NCBI RefSeq assembly: GCF_963966145.1
Contig: NC_091049.1
Span: forward strand, 13,888,001 to 13,952,000
Direction of reading: 5' to 3'
Origin: Tenebrio molitor
Lineage: Eukaryota; Arthropoda; Insecta; Coleoptera; Tenebrionidae
Length of the DNA: 64,000 bases
In this document: positions 10,746-21,178 of the stretch, one piece after another
Layout of the letters: every line of letters starts with the position of its first letter
Numbering within the stretch: position 1 is the first letter of the stretch
Program-made: the position numbers and the translations under genes
The notes under the pieces: model-generated
Seen by the model: the letters and a program-made list of their open reading frames with translations, nothing else
Told to the model about the DNA's origin: nothing
The model's database searches: none

Positions 10746-11164
10746 AGTCCATTTTTTGCGTTTTCTAACTTCTATAGCACCATTGGATTGCAGTGAAGCA
10801 CTTGCAACAACATTTGGCGCGTTTTTATTAGAGAGCGAATTTATATATATTATTTAGGTTAATAATTTTTTATTATTAACCAGTAGTCAATAATGAACAG
10901 CCGTCACCTAGCAACGAAAGATTTTCTTTGATTTTATTGGTTAACGTAGACAGACGATTTTCAATTTTCATAGCAACCGTTGAAAAATGAGAACTCGGAT
11001 CGTCGCATCGGACAAACAAATTTAATTAATAATTATTATTAGAAAGGGTTTTAACGGATCTAGTAGTGAAAAAAAAAATATATACTCCACGCTAGAGAAG
11101 ACAATTTTAAGCCTCGGCTTAAAAAAATGTCTTCTCTACCTTGGCGTATAATTACTATTACTGC

Positions 11165-11290
11165 ATTCTAGTAAATAGTCATCCAATAACTTCTCTTCCT
11201 CTAGTGAAAATATCTGCGTAGACTTGTACTGACTTCCCATTTTATCAAATTTAGATATTTTAGTTGGAATAGTTGTAATAGTTCGTCAGT
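11165..11290 (-). pseudogene. Jerky/pogo-type CENP-B domain, upstream half
   Basis: The minus strand reads IPTKISKFDKMGSQYKSTQI then FSLEEEKLLDDYLLECS. This is the linker and first helices (F..eeE..L..YLleCS) that precede MHYGLT in this family. The continuation is at 6605, so the 4.6 kb between is an insertion into a Jerky-like gene. Confidence 0.68.
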
Positions 11291-12944
11291 CTTGAAATTG
11301 GACATTTGAACTAAAAAAACTCCGAGCCGGTTCAGACAAAATCATCATCAAAAACTTTTGATGTTATTCTTTTTAACACGCAGATAAAATGAGTCTTGAA
11401 ACTGAACATGTGCAGCAAACGATCTCCGATGTGTCAATTAGCACATTATTATTGTTTTATTAGGATTAAAAGTGGCATTTTTTTGATGAGCAAAATTTGT
11501 CGAGCGGGTGCAAAAGTAACAAGTCAAAAAAATGCCAGTGGAGACAGGAAACTCCCTAGCTTTAGGTTGGCGGCACTTCGGTGCATGCGCATTTTCACGA
11601 AGTGGCACGAAAGGATAGAACCTATCTTCGTCTTCCTTCCTCTGTCCACAAATTCAAAGCAAATGCTCCATATAGGAGTATTAGATACATGGGTGAAAGC
11701 CGACAGGGGATGAACGGCCATGTTTTTTTTTGGGACACTTTTGTCTTGACTGCGGAGTAGTGCAGAAGTACTGTGTTTTTTTCTGTGTTCTAATTGTGCG
11801 ATTTTAGTTGTTTTTTTTATTGAACTGTGCTAAATGTTGCTGTCCAGCTTCTGTTTTTGAACTAGGTATGTGTTTGGGGTACTAAAATTATTTCTGTTTC
11901 GCGCGAAATGTAGTTTAACAAAATAAGACACAAATGGGTCGCACGTGGGTTTGTGATGTTTCCACCATGTTTTACAAAATCCACCATTATCTCGGTCATC
12001 CCCATGTATTACGTTTTTAACATTTATAAGCTTGCGAGGGAGCGTAAGGCAGCTTGGTTCTAGCTTTGCAAATTTTATAAAATCGTACGGATCACGTTTT
12101 TGTAAACTCAGGTGTAACAATTCACTAACGTTCCTAAAAGAAAAAGGGCACCAAGTTTAGCGTGGATCTGTGATCCCCTTTTATTTATTCCGAGTGACGC
12201 TTTTGGTGTAATAAGTATGTACCTAGTTATTGCACTTTAATCAAAATTTCAACGTTTCCACTTTGCATCCCGGTAGCAACCAATTGTGTTTATATTTCAG
12301 GTGTCTCCGTGGGTCTTTCCTTAGCTAGGGATCTATTACATTTAGTTATTTCCACCGCTTAGTCCCGGGCGCCCTCCATATTATTCAGGGCGCCCCCTTA
12401 CGTCGATGAACCGGCTCAACAAAGCTAGGGTCGACCGGACTGTGGTTTGAAATTTTTACGTATGTGTTACCACTTTGTTGTTACCACTTTTCAATCCCAA
12501 ATTAAAAGTGTTCTTAGGTTACTCCGTCAACAAAGCTTTGTCGCGGTTTCGTTTGCATTCTCCAGTTGCTGTAAATGTCAATTCTTCCTTATCGCGAGGG
12601 TCTCTCTCTGTTTGGGGGGTTTAGTTTCTCCTAGAATACTTTTCAAACCTCATGACACGCGAGATGCGCGAAGGCGGAGTCTAGTGAAAGAGATCGGTAG
12701 CAATCGGGTAAACTGATCGGTCGCAATACTGTCCTAAAAAATTTGTCCAATCTTGCGAAAAAGCACGAAAGTTACTTGTGTGACAAAATAATTTACCTGA
12801 AATTCTGAAATTTCGATAAAAGGCAAATCACCAGCAAAAACCTAATCTTTAGTGTTATTTGTAGTATATTTGTATTATCCCAGCACCTCGTAGAGATCTT
12901 AGCACTACGAGCGGCTAACGATAAGTAACAACTTTATCAGTACA
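11291..12944. other. Gene-poor stretch
   Basis: No recognised coding domain or element ends apart from the possible exon at 11833-12136. It is locally GC-richer around 12360-12430. The remainder shows nothing I can support. Confidence 0.4.
11833..12136 (-). other. Possible exon of unrecognised gene
   Basis: An open frame of about 100 codons preceded on the minus strand by a good acceptor (CCCTTTTTCTTTTAG just above 12136) and ending at a TAG near 11833. The peptide has a basic, aromatic-rich core (GGFCKTWWKHHKPTCDPF) with no family I recognise. No donor or upstream exon could be fixed, so the gene is unproven. Confidence 0.25.
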
Positions 12945-13104
12945 GGGGGGCTTTATTTGAAGTCATTCGCAAAGTTGCGTGTGCGCAAATCAGCAACATG
13001 CGAATGGTATTGTGAACGGTCGCTTAGCGATATGCGCAATATCATTCGCATGTTGCTGATTTGCGCACACGCAACTTTGCGAATGACTTCAAATAAAGCC
13101 CCCC
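12945..13104. repeat. 160-bp near-perfect palindrome (MITE-like)
   Basis: Arms of about 62 bp, starting GGGGGGCTTTATTTGAAGTC and ending in the exact complement, separated by a 36-bp loop centred on CGGTCGCTTAGCGATATGCG. The arms look identical, so either the element is young or gene conversion maintains it. There is no coding content; short frames here are a by-product of the symmetry. No clear target duplication. Confidence 0.8.
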
Positions 13105-13580
13105 AGGTAGTATCCTGAGACGAACAACCCCCGCTCTAACGTTTGGTCTTGTGCGCAGATTCATCTCGCGTGTCACGAGATTTGGCACCAGCTCTAACAT
13201 CCAATCGTTGAATGCGACCCCTCGTTTAGCATGTTGCACTCCAAGAGAGACCCGAAAACTTGGCGGGGCTTGCTGAATGCTGGTCCGCAACGTCGCTCAT
13301 GGTGTAAGTTGAATCCGAGTTCCTTGGCACAAACTTTCGGTTTGGTGAGCTGTTCCCTAAGTTTGTAGTACTTGACAAGCGTCGTTTGTTTTTGCTTGGA
13401 AATAGTCATATTCAACTCAACCGCTGAATTTAGATTAGCTAAATTTGTTGACTTAACGTAAAGCAGCTAGGACCTTTTCCTTTAGCACTAAATCACGGGT
13501 AGGCGGGAAATGTTAAAAGTTATAAGGATAAGGTGTCACAGACCACCGGACCACACACAAGCCACTCACTCCTTCTATAG
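13105..13580. other. Spacer
   Basis: No recognised gene or element. Short open frames have no domain similarity that I can see. Confidence 0.4.
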
Positions 13581-13597
13581 CGTATCTGCCGCACATT

Positions 13598-14034
13598 TTT
13601 TTTTTTTTTTAATGCCATTCCCGTTTTTTGCCATACGGCTTTTTACGGTACCTTTTCGGTCGGCCGTTTTTTCACTTCCAATTCCTTTCAATTCTTTTCA
13701 GGTGGTGCGACGGGGCTCCGGGGCATTTTCCCCGGCCACCCACGCCCATTCCACCTCACATTCACAGACATACACAACACTTATAAACCCATAGGCGCCT
13801 TTTCCCGACGGGACTCGAACCCGTACTGACCTCGCGGTGGTGGCCGAAAAAGTGTTGATTCTTCTTTCCACCACCCTACCGTCAGCCCCGAGGAGACATA
13901 CACACACATCCATGGCCCGGCGGAGGGTACTCCCTTGGAAAAAATCCTCCCCCTTCGGTGAAATTCGAACTCACTAGCATCGGGACCGCGACCTCGAAGT
14001 ACTTTCTCCGACAGCCATGCGGCCACCGAGTCAC
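13598..14034 (-). mobile_element. Dimeric tRNA-derived SINE with 17-bp TSD
   Basis: Flanked by identical copies of CGTATCTGCCGCACATT (13581-13597 and 14035-14051). On the minus strand it starts GGTGACTCGGTGGCCGCATGG, a tRNA-like A box, with a B-box-like GAGTTCGAATTTCACC about 50 bases later. A second tRNA-like head follows (A-box-like GACGGTAGGGTGGTGG; B box GGGTTCGAGTCCCG at about 13815). A GC-rich body (GGGGAAAATGCCCC) and an A-tail of about 13 complete the unit. Pol III-promoted, mobilised in trans by a LINE, non-coding. Both the heads and the exact duplication support a full-length insertion. Confidence 0.85.
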
Positions 14035-14051
14035 CGTATCTGCCGCACATT

Positions 14052-14707
14052 GTAAATTAACTTGGAAAAGGGACAAAGTATGCTAAAGTGCCCGCTCCCG
14101 CTCGAACTGTCCGAAGTAACTGTTTTGTTTGTAATGTACATGACCCTTCTGCTTTTCCTGTATTTTGAATTGCGTTGTTTATGAAATCAGGTTTGCTCAA
14201 CTTACAATAACTGTCCCGTCCACGTAGTCACTTCGGATTTGTTCCTATTTTCAGGAGAGGTTTTTAGCGGGGCCTCATTTGGGGGTCTATGGAAATGGCC
14301 AGAGCTCACCATTTTCCTAGAATTCCGAATGAGTAGTCTTCTCACATTTGGGGAGACTTGGGTGCTCTCTCCCGAGACGTTTATTATTCATTAATCCCGG
14401 CGTTAACAAAAATCATAACTTTGAATAAATAGTTGGTTATAATTATTGGTGTTGTTTTATTTGCACCCTTCTGTGTGGTTCACAAACCCTGTTGGAATGA
14501 ATCTGGTAGTGTTTAATTTGTATTGTATAAAAAAAACACACAATGTAGGGAAATTAACGAGGTACGATCACGTGCTCTTGGCCATTTTTTTTAATTTCAC
14601 GGGTTTTATTTTCATTGCGTATGTTGGTAGAAAGAAAAGTAAGATGGCCGCTTGGTGGGATTTTTGAATTGCCCACTTGGTACATCACAACCTACATACT
14701 GTTTATG
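14052..14707. other. Spacer
   Basis: Nothing recognised; a 73-codon frame at 14446 has no domain that I can see. Confidence 0.4.
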
Positions 14708-15102
14708 TCATCCACTATCGTATACAGCAGGTAGACCATCAATTTGATTACCCAATATACTTTTAATCGCCAGGTCTACATCGTTAATTGTTACAAATTC
14801 ACTTGTACTCCCTCCAGTTTTCCATTTCTTGTTTATTTCGAGAAAATTTGCTTTTGGATTTATTTTTTAGGTTACTGTATTTTTGTTTTAAAATGGTCAT
14901 ACTGCGGAACGTAGTAAAAATTTTTCTGGCATTAAAGTATTCCTCTAATTGCTTCCATGCTTTTTCTTTGTCGCTCCACTGAACCGCTCCAGTTTTTTTT
15001 ATTTTCAACAACACGTTTATGCTTATCCGTTAATTCGAGCAGTAACTTTTCCTCCAGATGTGTAAAATTTGGCGTTCTCTTTGACGCACTGTCCTTCGAC
15101 AT
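14708..15102 (-). pseudogene. Myb/SANT-like DNA-binding protein fossil (Harbinger-associated type)
   Basis: From ATG 15102 the reading is MSKDSASKRTPNFTHLEEKL, the start of the zeste/Myb-SANT-like regulators that travel with Harbinger transposons or are derived from them. A one-base shift in an A-run near 15010 changes frame to TGAVQWSDKEKAWKQLEEYF, then LKQKYSNLKNKSKSKF. A second shift gives KTGGSTSEFVTINDVDLAIK and a stop at 14708. The K.AW..L...FN...R....LK.KY.NLK pattern is the trihelix core. No transposase is adjacent. Confidence 0.68.
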
Positions 15103-16437
15103 TTTGGTAAAATAGTTATTTACGAACCAAGTGCGGGAAGACGATGTTCCCGCATGAACGCATTTTTTTAAAGCACGAGCGACGAATGAGCGAGTACCTT
15201 TGATTAATGCGCGAATGAGCGGAAGATGTCTTCACGGAAGTGACTCGGACAATATTTTTTCTAGGAACATTAAATTAAAAATTTTTGTTTTAATACATTA
15301 AACATAAACGAACATAACATCAAGTAAGCAGTGACCTTTGGTTATTAGAAACAATTGCTTCACTTGACATTTCAATTTTTGCAACAATTTGTGAGTTTTG
15401 TTGTATTTGTATTGCATTTTATGTAGGATTTGCAGGAACAATTTTCAACGATTATAAATAGTTCCCTAATTTTTAATGGAGGAAAATCCAGGGAAGTTGT
15501 ACACTTGATTTAAAAAAAATAGCGTACAAGTGTTGAGAGCGATTTTTGAAATATTTTCCTAATGTAAATGGCCCGCTATAAACTGTTTCTAGGCAACACG
15601 CTACGTTTCTTCTAGTTTAGTGATGATTCGGGCTTTTGTCACTTTAATGTAACCATGAAAACAAAGCTAACATTACATGGGGAAATATTAGGTGTACGTT
15701 ATTTTTTTGAAATTAAGTGTATTTGATGAACTAAATTTTATTATTATCAAGACATTATTAAGATAATGCCCACTTCTTCACCCAAGAAACATATTTTGAT
15801 AAATATTGAACTTTTGGTCCCAACCATTCATTCTTTTTTTTAATACCCTTGAGTGGGTTTTTTGTATTCACAATATCCCAACATTTTCTGATTGATTCCA
15901 TAAAAGAAACTGTTTCAGTATATTCGCAGTTTTATTTTAATGCAGCAATAGTTGAATAATGGAAAACATTATCAACTAGTCTAACATTCTGTATTTCTAT
16001 GTAAAAATGACTTATTATTAATTTTTACTAATATATTTTTTTCATTATTATGAATCTGTCTTAAATGGTCAAATGACGCTTTACGAATAATTGTGTGATC
16101 ATCGAAATCCTGGGGCCTGTTTCATAAAAATTACAGTTGACAAATGACAATTACAAATCGACAAATTTGTTGAATTTGTCAAAAGTTTTGTTTCATAAAT
16201 CTACAATTGACAAATAAAATTTACAAACGATAAACAAATGACAAAAAATGTCATTCGGGCCAAATCTTTAGTTTTTGGGTTCATAGAGCCATTGTCACTA
16301 ATCACATTTGTCAAATAATCAGACACAATTTGCTAAACCTCGCAACTTTAATAAATTGTCATTTTTATTTTGACAATTGTGCTTAAACAAACAAAATTAG
16401 ATTAAATTAATAAAATAAATATAAATACAGGGTGTCC
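15103..16437. other. AT-rich spacer with GTTGACAAATGACA-type simple repeats
   Basis: No gene found. Around 16130-16330 the motif TTGACAAAT and related words recur many times and CATAAA(A)ATTACA blocks appear twice, suggesting a decayed MITE with internal repeats, but no ends could be fixed. Confidence 0.4.
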
Positions 16438-18107
16438 CTGAACTGGCTCCCCAGAGAAAACAGGCATGTGCCGACGACAAAAGCGACTCTAAATTGACTA
16501 AAATAAATTTTCTGCTAGCTCAAATTACCAGGTTATAAATTTTTTAATTTCACCAATCCCGGAAGCTCGTCCTCGGGTATGACTAAAAAATCCGATCGAT
16601 TGCTAAACAACAACAAAAAATCTCTGATATCGCACAGATCAATAAAATGTTTGGGCAACTGGAATTTTGACGTTTTCCGATATAAAAATTCGTTGACGTT
16701 TATCTGTCATCAACATCAAGACAATTGCAAAATTCGAAATAAAACAATAAAAATGGCGATTTTAAAAAGAACCATTTATTTAAATAGGTAACAATGTTAA
16801 AGCAGATGTTCGAAATGACCACCATTCTTGTAGTAGCGTTAGTTATTATTTCTTCAGTAACTGAAACAAAGCCTCCTGAATTTGAACTCTCAGGTCAGCC
16901 TCTTATAAATGATTCAGATCTGGAGACCTGGCAGGCCAATGATGCGGTCCTCCTCGACCGATCCAGCGCTGTGGATATTGGTTATCCAAAATTTCCCGAA
17001 CGTTTCTGCTAAAATGTTGGAACCAGTCATTTATGCGATAAGCAAGAGGTACAATTTCAAGTAAATCAGGTAGCTCCGTTCCAATGAACTGAGCATATCT
17101 TGCCCCCGTTAATCTTGCGGGGAATTCAAACGGTCCAATCTAGAGCCGGGGATTCGGAATTTTAACAATTGGAAGGATCCACCACGCTTATACTTGCCAA
17201 ACGATCGCCCAAATAAAACCTATGTTGAAAACCTCTGGGAAATTATTCTCTTGGATTTTCCTCTGCCCAGATATGAAGGTTGTGATAATTGGAACAACCT
17301 TACCGGCAAAATAGCGACTCATCAGAAAACAGTATCCGTGACAAGAAGTGTGAGATGCATCGTTTTGGTTTATTAACCATAGCTAAAACTCTCGCCTAAT
17401 TGGATAATCCTCTGGCAGAAGATGTACTCGTGTATAGTGGTATGGATGCCTCCTATTATCAGCTCTCTGCACCGAACTCTTGGATAAACCCATTTCACGA
17501 GAAACTGTTCGAATACTCCGGGTGCCGTCTTCCTCAAAGACATTCAATACGGCTTCCTCGTGTTCGACAGTCCTTACATTTCTTCGAGCACCCCCAATTT
17601 CTTCTTCGAACTGGCTGCATCTGACCCGTTTCTCGACCCCGAGCGATTAATTTCAAGATTGTTTTATGATCCGGATGACTTTGTCTTTGTGTAAATTGTT
17701 CACGGTACAACCTTACTGCTTCACGTGTATTGTTCCCACATCGCGCAAAAGTAAGAATCATATCTACGTACTCAGAGGAAGAATACATGTTAAATGATAC
17801 ACTTGAATTAAATATCGCAGCGAAATTGTATAACAAATGTCAAACTGACGTAAACAATCATTCTAATAAATGTAGTGGACCAAATCTAATGGACAGAATT
17901 ATAGAGGTTTACGGATAAAAAGGAAGCCTAGGCAACGCAAAATTGCGATTATTCCACCTTAATGATACTCAACTCTAATTGGTCAACTTCAGAATGTCTT
18001 TTCTCGGTTATCATTTGAGGTAGGACTTTTTTTCTTCAAAATACACGTTAATATATTCGCCCTAAGGCTCCCTTTTTTCTCTGGGGAGCCAGTTCTGGGA
18101 CACCCTG
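16438..18107. mobile_element. DUF4817-type mariner transposon, both TIRs
   Basis: Inverted ends begin CAGGGTGTCCCTGAACTGGC (left) and CAGGGTGTCCCAGAACTGGC (right, complement), about 33 bp with one mismatch, each flanked by TA (16436-16437, 18108-18109). The inner 1.67 kb holds a decayed transposase on the minus strand. Confidence 0.88.
16797..17788 (-). pseudogene. DUF4817-type mariner transposase fossil
   Basis: Starts at ATG 17788 with MYSSSEYVDMILTFARCGNN and an HTH of the DUF4817 type (AVRLYREQF, HPDHKTILKLIAR), which binds the ends of the mariner. After a shift near 17620, pieces of the DDE domain follow. These include IGTELPDLLEIVPLAYR (about 17085-17030) and QRWIGRGGPHHWPARSPDLN near 16950-16910, which holds the third catalytic aspartate. 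The QDGAPPH segment is replaced by RINDWFQHF and the stretch after SPDLN is deleted before a short C-terminal match. Not functional. Confidence 0.8.
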
Positions 18108-18165
18108 TATAAAGAAAATATAAATATAAATTTTTATTGATTACCACTACACTATTACTACATAT

Positions 18166-18224
18166 TAATATACGTAATAGTGTATGTACTCCGGCAAAAT
18201 TGCCGTGCCGGCGGGTGGTGGAGG
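18166..18224 (+). mobile_element. Isolated 3' end of the REL-type retroelement
   Basis: The segment CGTAATAGTGTATGTACTCC plus GGCAAAATTGCCGTGCC and a GGTGG tail matches the 3' untranslated end of the retroelement at 7166-7235, in plus orientation. Only about 55 bp is kept, an extreme 5' truncation or a piece shared by a SINE-like parasite. Confidence 0.7.
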
Positions 18225-18249
18225 GAAAGTAAAGAATAATGTATGACAG

Positions 18250-19002
18250 CAGCAGCGAAGAGGAAATTTTCAAATTTTGTTCTTCCAAAATATTTTTGTG
18301 ACTTGTAGTTCCCTCAACAACAACGCGTTTTCCTCTAAAATTAAATTTATTGGAGATAACACTAATGGTAATCAATGTGCTTACTTTTTTTGGCACATGT
18401 AACTTTTACACCGGTTCTACTGGAGAATATGGAGAATCTGGAGGAGTAGAAGACAATAGAGGGGACGCACTTTCAAGTAAAACTATTTCACATGGTGGAT
18501 CTAGATTATTGGGAAATTTATTCATAGAAATTGTATTATAGTGATTTTACCAAAAGTTCTTTCTCCCATGGAATCTGAAACTCCCAATCCTTTTACAATT
18601 AGAGAATTTTTTCCCACTATTTCCAAAACTAATTTGTCTATGTAATTAAGTTGACATTTTTTCCCTCCAGCACTGCCAGTTTTTTTAGCATTGTTCACCT
18701 TTTCCTATAAAAAAATTCCTGAATTATTCAAGTAGATATTTATAGGTATACACACAAGAGTATGTTTATTTATACCCACCAAAGTTCTTCGATGAAAATT
18801 CGCCCAGATAACGTCTCTCGTGTATTTCCATTCTTTTGTGGCATTGCATGTTAACAATCTTTGGCACATTCTGTGGATTTTTTTTCCACTCACTTTCTTT
18901 GTCGCTGTCAGTAATGTTACTCCAAATACACCAAAGAGAACGGATTTTTTGAGATTAATTTCTCGCAATATCTAGACACTTTTGCATCATCTTAGACGCC
19001 AT
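18250..19002 (-). pseudogene. Decayed Myb/SANT-like transposon accessory gene
   Basis: The minus strand from ATG 19002 (MASKMMQKCL) gives shifting frames. A clearer part reads KKTGSAGGKKCQLNYIDKLV then LEIVGKNSLIVKGLGVSD (about 18680-18570), resembling the region after the DNA-binding domain in Myb/SANT proteins tied to Harbinger elements. It is followed by a proline/serine-rich stretch (SPLLSSTPPDSPYSPVEPV). At least three shifts. The DNA-binding core is poorly preserved, so the family call is moderate. Confidence 0.45.
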
Positions 19003-19029
19003 TTTGCGAGTAGCAAAAATAAATGTTGG

Positions 19030-19569
19030 CCTTAAAATTATATTTTACATTTATATCTAGTATCAGAAATGGTAGTTGCTATTTAAAAAAAAAAAATTTT
19101 CAACATTTTTTTTATTATCAATTTTGAAAAATTGCAGTAGGCGTATGGAACACAAAAAAATATCACTAGTAGCGCAAAAGATCGGCCAAATCTTTAGGAA
19201 TTCAATAAAAAAAATCATTTATTTATTTCCAATGGTTCAGAAGTTATAATTTTTTTAATGAAGCCCTGCAACCGCGCCTTTTTTTGAAAAAGATGACATA
19301 GGTCAAAAACGATGACAGATAAGTGTTGACAAAAGGACGTTCTAACCTCAAAATTTAACGTAGAATCGAAATTTGAAATCAAAATGGGGCCTTTCCATTT
19401 AAAAAAACAAAGATGACGTCGATTTCCGGTATTTCCGAAAGTGTCGCCATTTTGAAAATATTTTATTTGAGCTTGGACCAGTCCATTATAGTCGGCTACT
19501 AATTTTCATATTCATACGATTTTGGGAAATCGGAAAGTTTCTAACGAACGGGCTACGTGACTCAGCCTG
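19030..19569. mobile_element. Half of a long-palindrome foldback element
   Basis: Matches one arm of the complete foldback element at 48712-50184 over about 540 bp, ending GGGCTACGTGACTCAGCCTG with TA after it. The other arm is absent and the left edge (about 19030) is abrupt. Non-coding. Confidence 0.82.
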
Positions 19570-20210
19570 TATAACCACACTAAACCACCACAGATTTTGA
19601 AATTCTATATCGAAATATTTTTTAGATGAGTTAGGAAAACCTTTAAAAAGTCGTCATTATTATGTATGATGTCATTCTTTAGGAACTGCAGGAAGTATTG
19701 TTGACAGATAAGAAGGTAGCTTGTTAAAAATCGTAGGAATTGCGTCTGATGTCAATTTTGGATGCTGAAGTCTTGTGTTTTACCAGTTGCATTATTCTTC
19801 TATTTTTGGGAAGTAATCACATGTTGATTGGGAAAATGCTTTATACAAACTGCAGACTAAGAGGTCAATTTTGTAAAATGTAGATAAAATAACGATATCG
19901 CTATTTAGCGACAACCGTTCGGAGACTGATATCGACAGTTTAACGATTTGAGTAAAAAACTGTATTTTGTAAGACATATCGTTACGAAAATGTCTTGGAT
20001 CGAAACATAACGATCAGTCTTTAATTTTATGTTGATTAATATTATTCGGACCTAACTTCACTCATTACAATATCCATTCCTAATTGCTCGGCACCAGAGA
20101 TGCGAATTTTAAAAGTTGGCTTTGGCGTCATTTGAAAAATCTTTTTGACATCGCAATACGACATCAGTTACTCCAAATTTTATTTAAACTCTTGAATTTC
20201 AATTAATAAA

Positions 20211-21054
20211 ATGGTGAAAACTGTTAGAAAAGGTATTTAAGCTATAATTGCATTGTAAAATTGTTATGTAAAAAAACTCTTTAGCGGAAGAGGAAAAAAA
20301 ACGGCGCGTTGGTAAAACCACACGACAACAATATAGTGTTTACTTGGAAGAATTGCAGAACAATGTGGCTTTTCGAAATAATAAATATAACCCACAGACT
20401 CCTGATATTCTGGAGCATACTTGGGAGAATCTAACATTAAAATTGAACAGTACAGGAGGCCCCCAAAGAAATTTAGGTCAATGGAAAAAAGTTTTTATTG
20501 ATTGGAAATGCAATGTAAGAAAAAAGGCACGTTTAATTAAAAAAAGTTTACGGCAAACGGGAGGAGGTGATCCTGAAAAGCCTTTAAATGATTTAGAAGA
20601 GAAACTTTTGGACCTCACAGGTAAACTAGTGGTAGATGGTATAGAGGTAGATGAATTGGGAACGGCAATAGAAAATGTCGAGGAGGAAAACAAGAATAAT
20701 GATGATGAACAGGTTTCTCAAAGAAATGAGGAAATACTAGTGCCCCTACTTGAACTCAACAAAGTAGAAGACAAAGTTAAATTCAAGCATTCCCGAAAAA
20801 TTGTACCCACCCCAAGCGGAAATGGTTTCTTTTCAAAAAGAAATACTCGTAGAGGCAATTTGAGTTTGACAGAATCTGTTAAAGCTGTAATAAATAAGAA
20901 AAATAATGAAGAACTGATATTAACAGAAATAAATGAAAGTTTGAAGACACTAGTAGAATTGAAAAAGAAAGAAATCTCTCTTATGGAAACCAAGATACAA
21001 TTGAAGTATAATGTCAATGTAGAAATCGTAGAAAATTTTTCAGGCCAGGAATAA
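20211..21054 (+). CDS. Harbinger Myb/SANT-like DNA-binding protein (spliced)
   Basis: Exon 1 is 20211-20232 (MVKTVRK plus one base), a 52-bp GT..AG intron spans 20233-20284, and exon 2 runs 20285-21054, giving 263 codons. I chose ATG 20211 because the splice restores AEEEKKRRVGKTTRQQYSVY immediately ahead of the trihelix domain. That domain shows TPDILEHTWENLTLKLNSTG then GQWKKVFIDWKCNVRKKARL, the W...W...W spacing of Myb/SANT regulators. The middle is acidic; the C-terminus (LTEINESLKTLVELKKKEIS) is predicted coiled coil. The partner binds subterminal repeats and brings the transposase to the nucleus and DNA in related systems (family knowledge). No stop or shift, so it looks functional. Confidence 0.8.
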
Positions 21055-21178
21055 AATAACAAATTGTGATTTGAAATAATTTTTAAATTAAAGCTTTTTT
21101 CTAAGTTCTAAATTATTTATTTGTTTTTTTGAATGTTGCTTACATAAAATGTCTTTCTATAACTTGATTTCTCGTACG

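Larger units (their letters stand above)
6567..11159. mobile_element. Unclassified CACTACTAG element, split by a retroelement
   Basis: The lower part (6567-about 6645) starts with a T-run and CACTACTAGTCTTAGAAGGC. The upper part (about 10855-11159) contains CTAGTAGTGAAAAAAAAA (11062-11080) and then a palindrome of about 75 bp around AAGCCTCGGCTT, and ends TATAATTACTATT. A second copy at 56297-56711 has the same two parts adjoining directly, so the middle here (about 6646-10854) is an inserted reverse transcriptase element. The insertion into the Jerky-like domain is at an A-run. There is no own coding capacity and no family assignment. Confidence 0.7.

Noticed and set aside
12945..13415. Short open frames over the palindrome as genes
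   Set aside because: They arise from inverted arms read on both strands and have no start context or domain.
13795..13895. tRNA gene on the minus strand (B box GGGTTCGAGTCCCG)
   Set aside because: It is the second head of the SINE: there is no acceptor stem pairing, and a TSD plus A tail bracket the whole unit.
16579..17012. Plus-strand signal-peptide-like frame (MFEMTTILVVALVIISSVTE)
   Set aside because: It lies antisense to the mariner transposase fossil inside its two TIRs; hydrophobicity is a by-product of the opposite strand.
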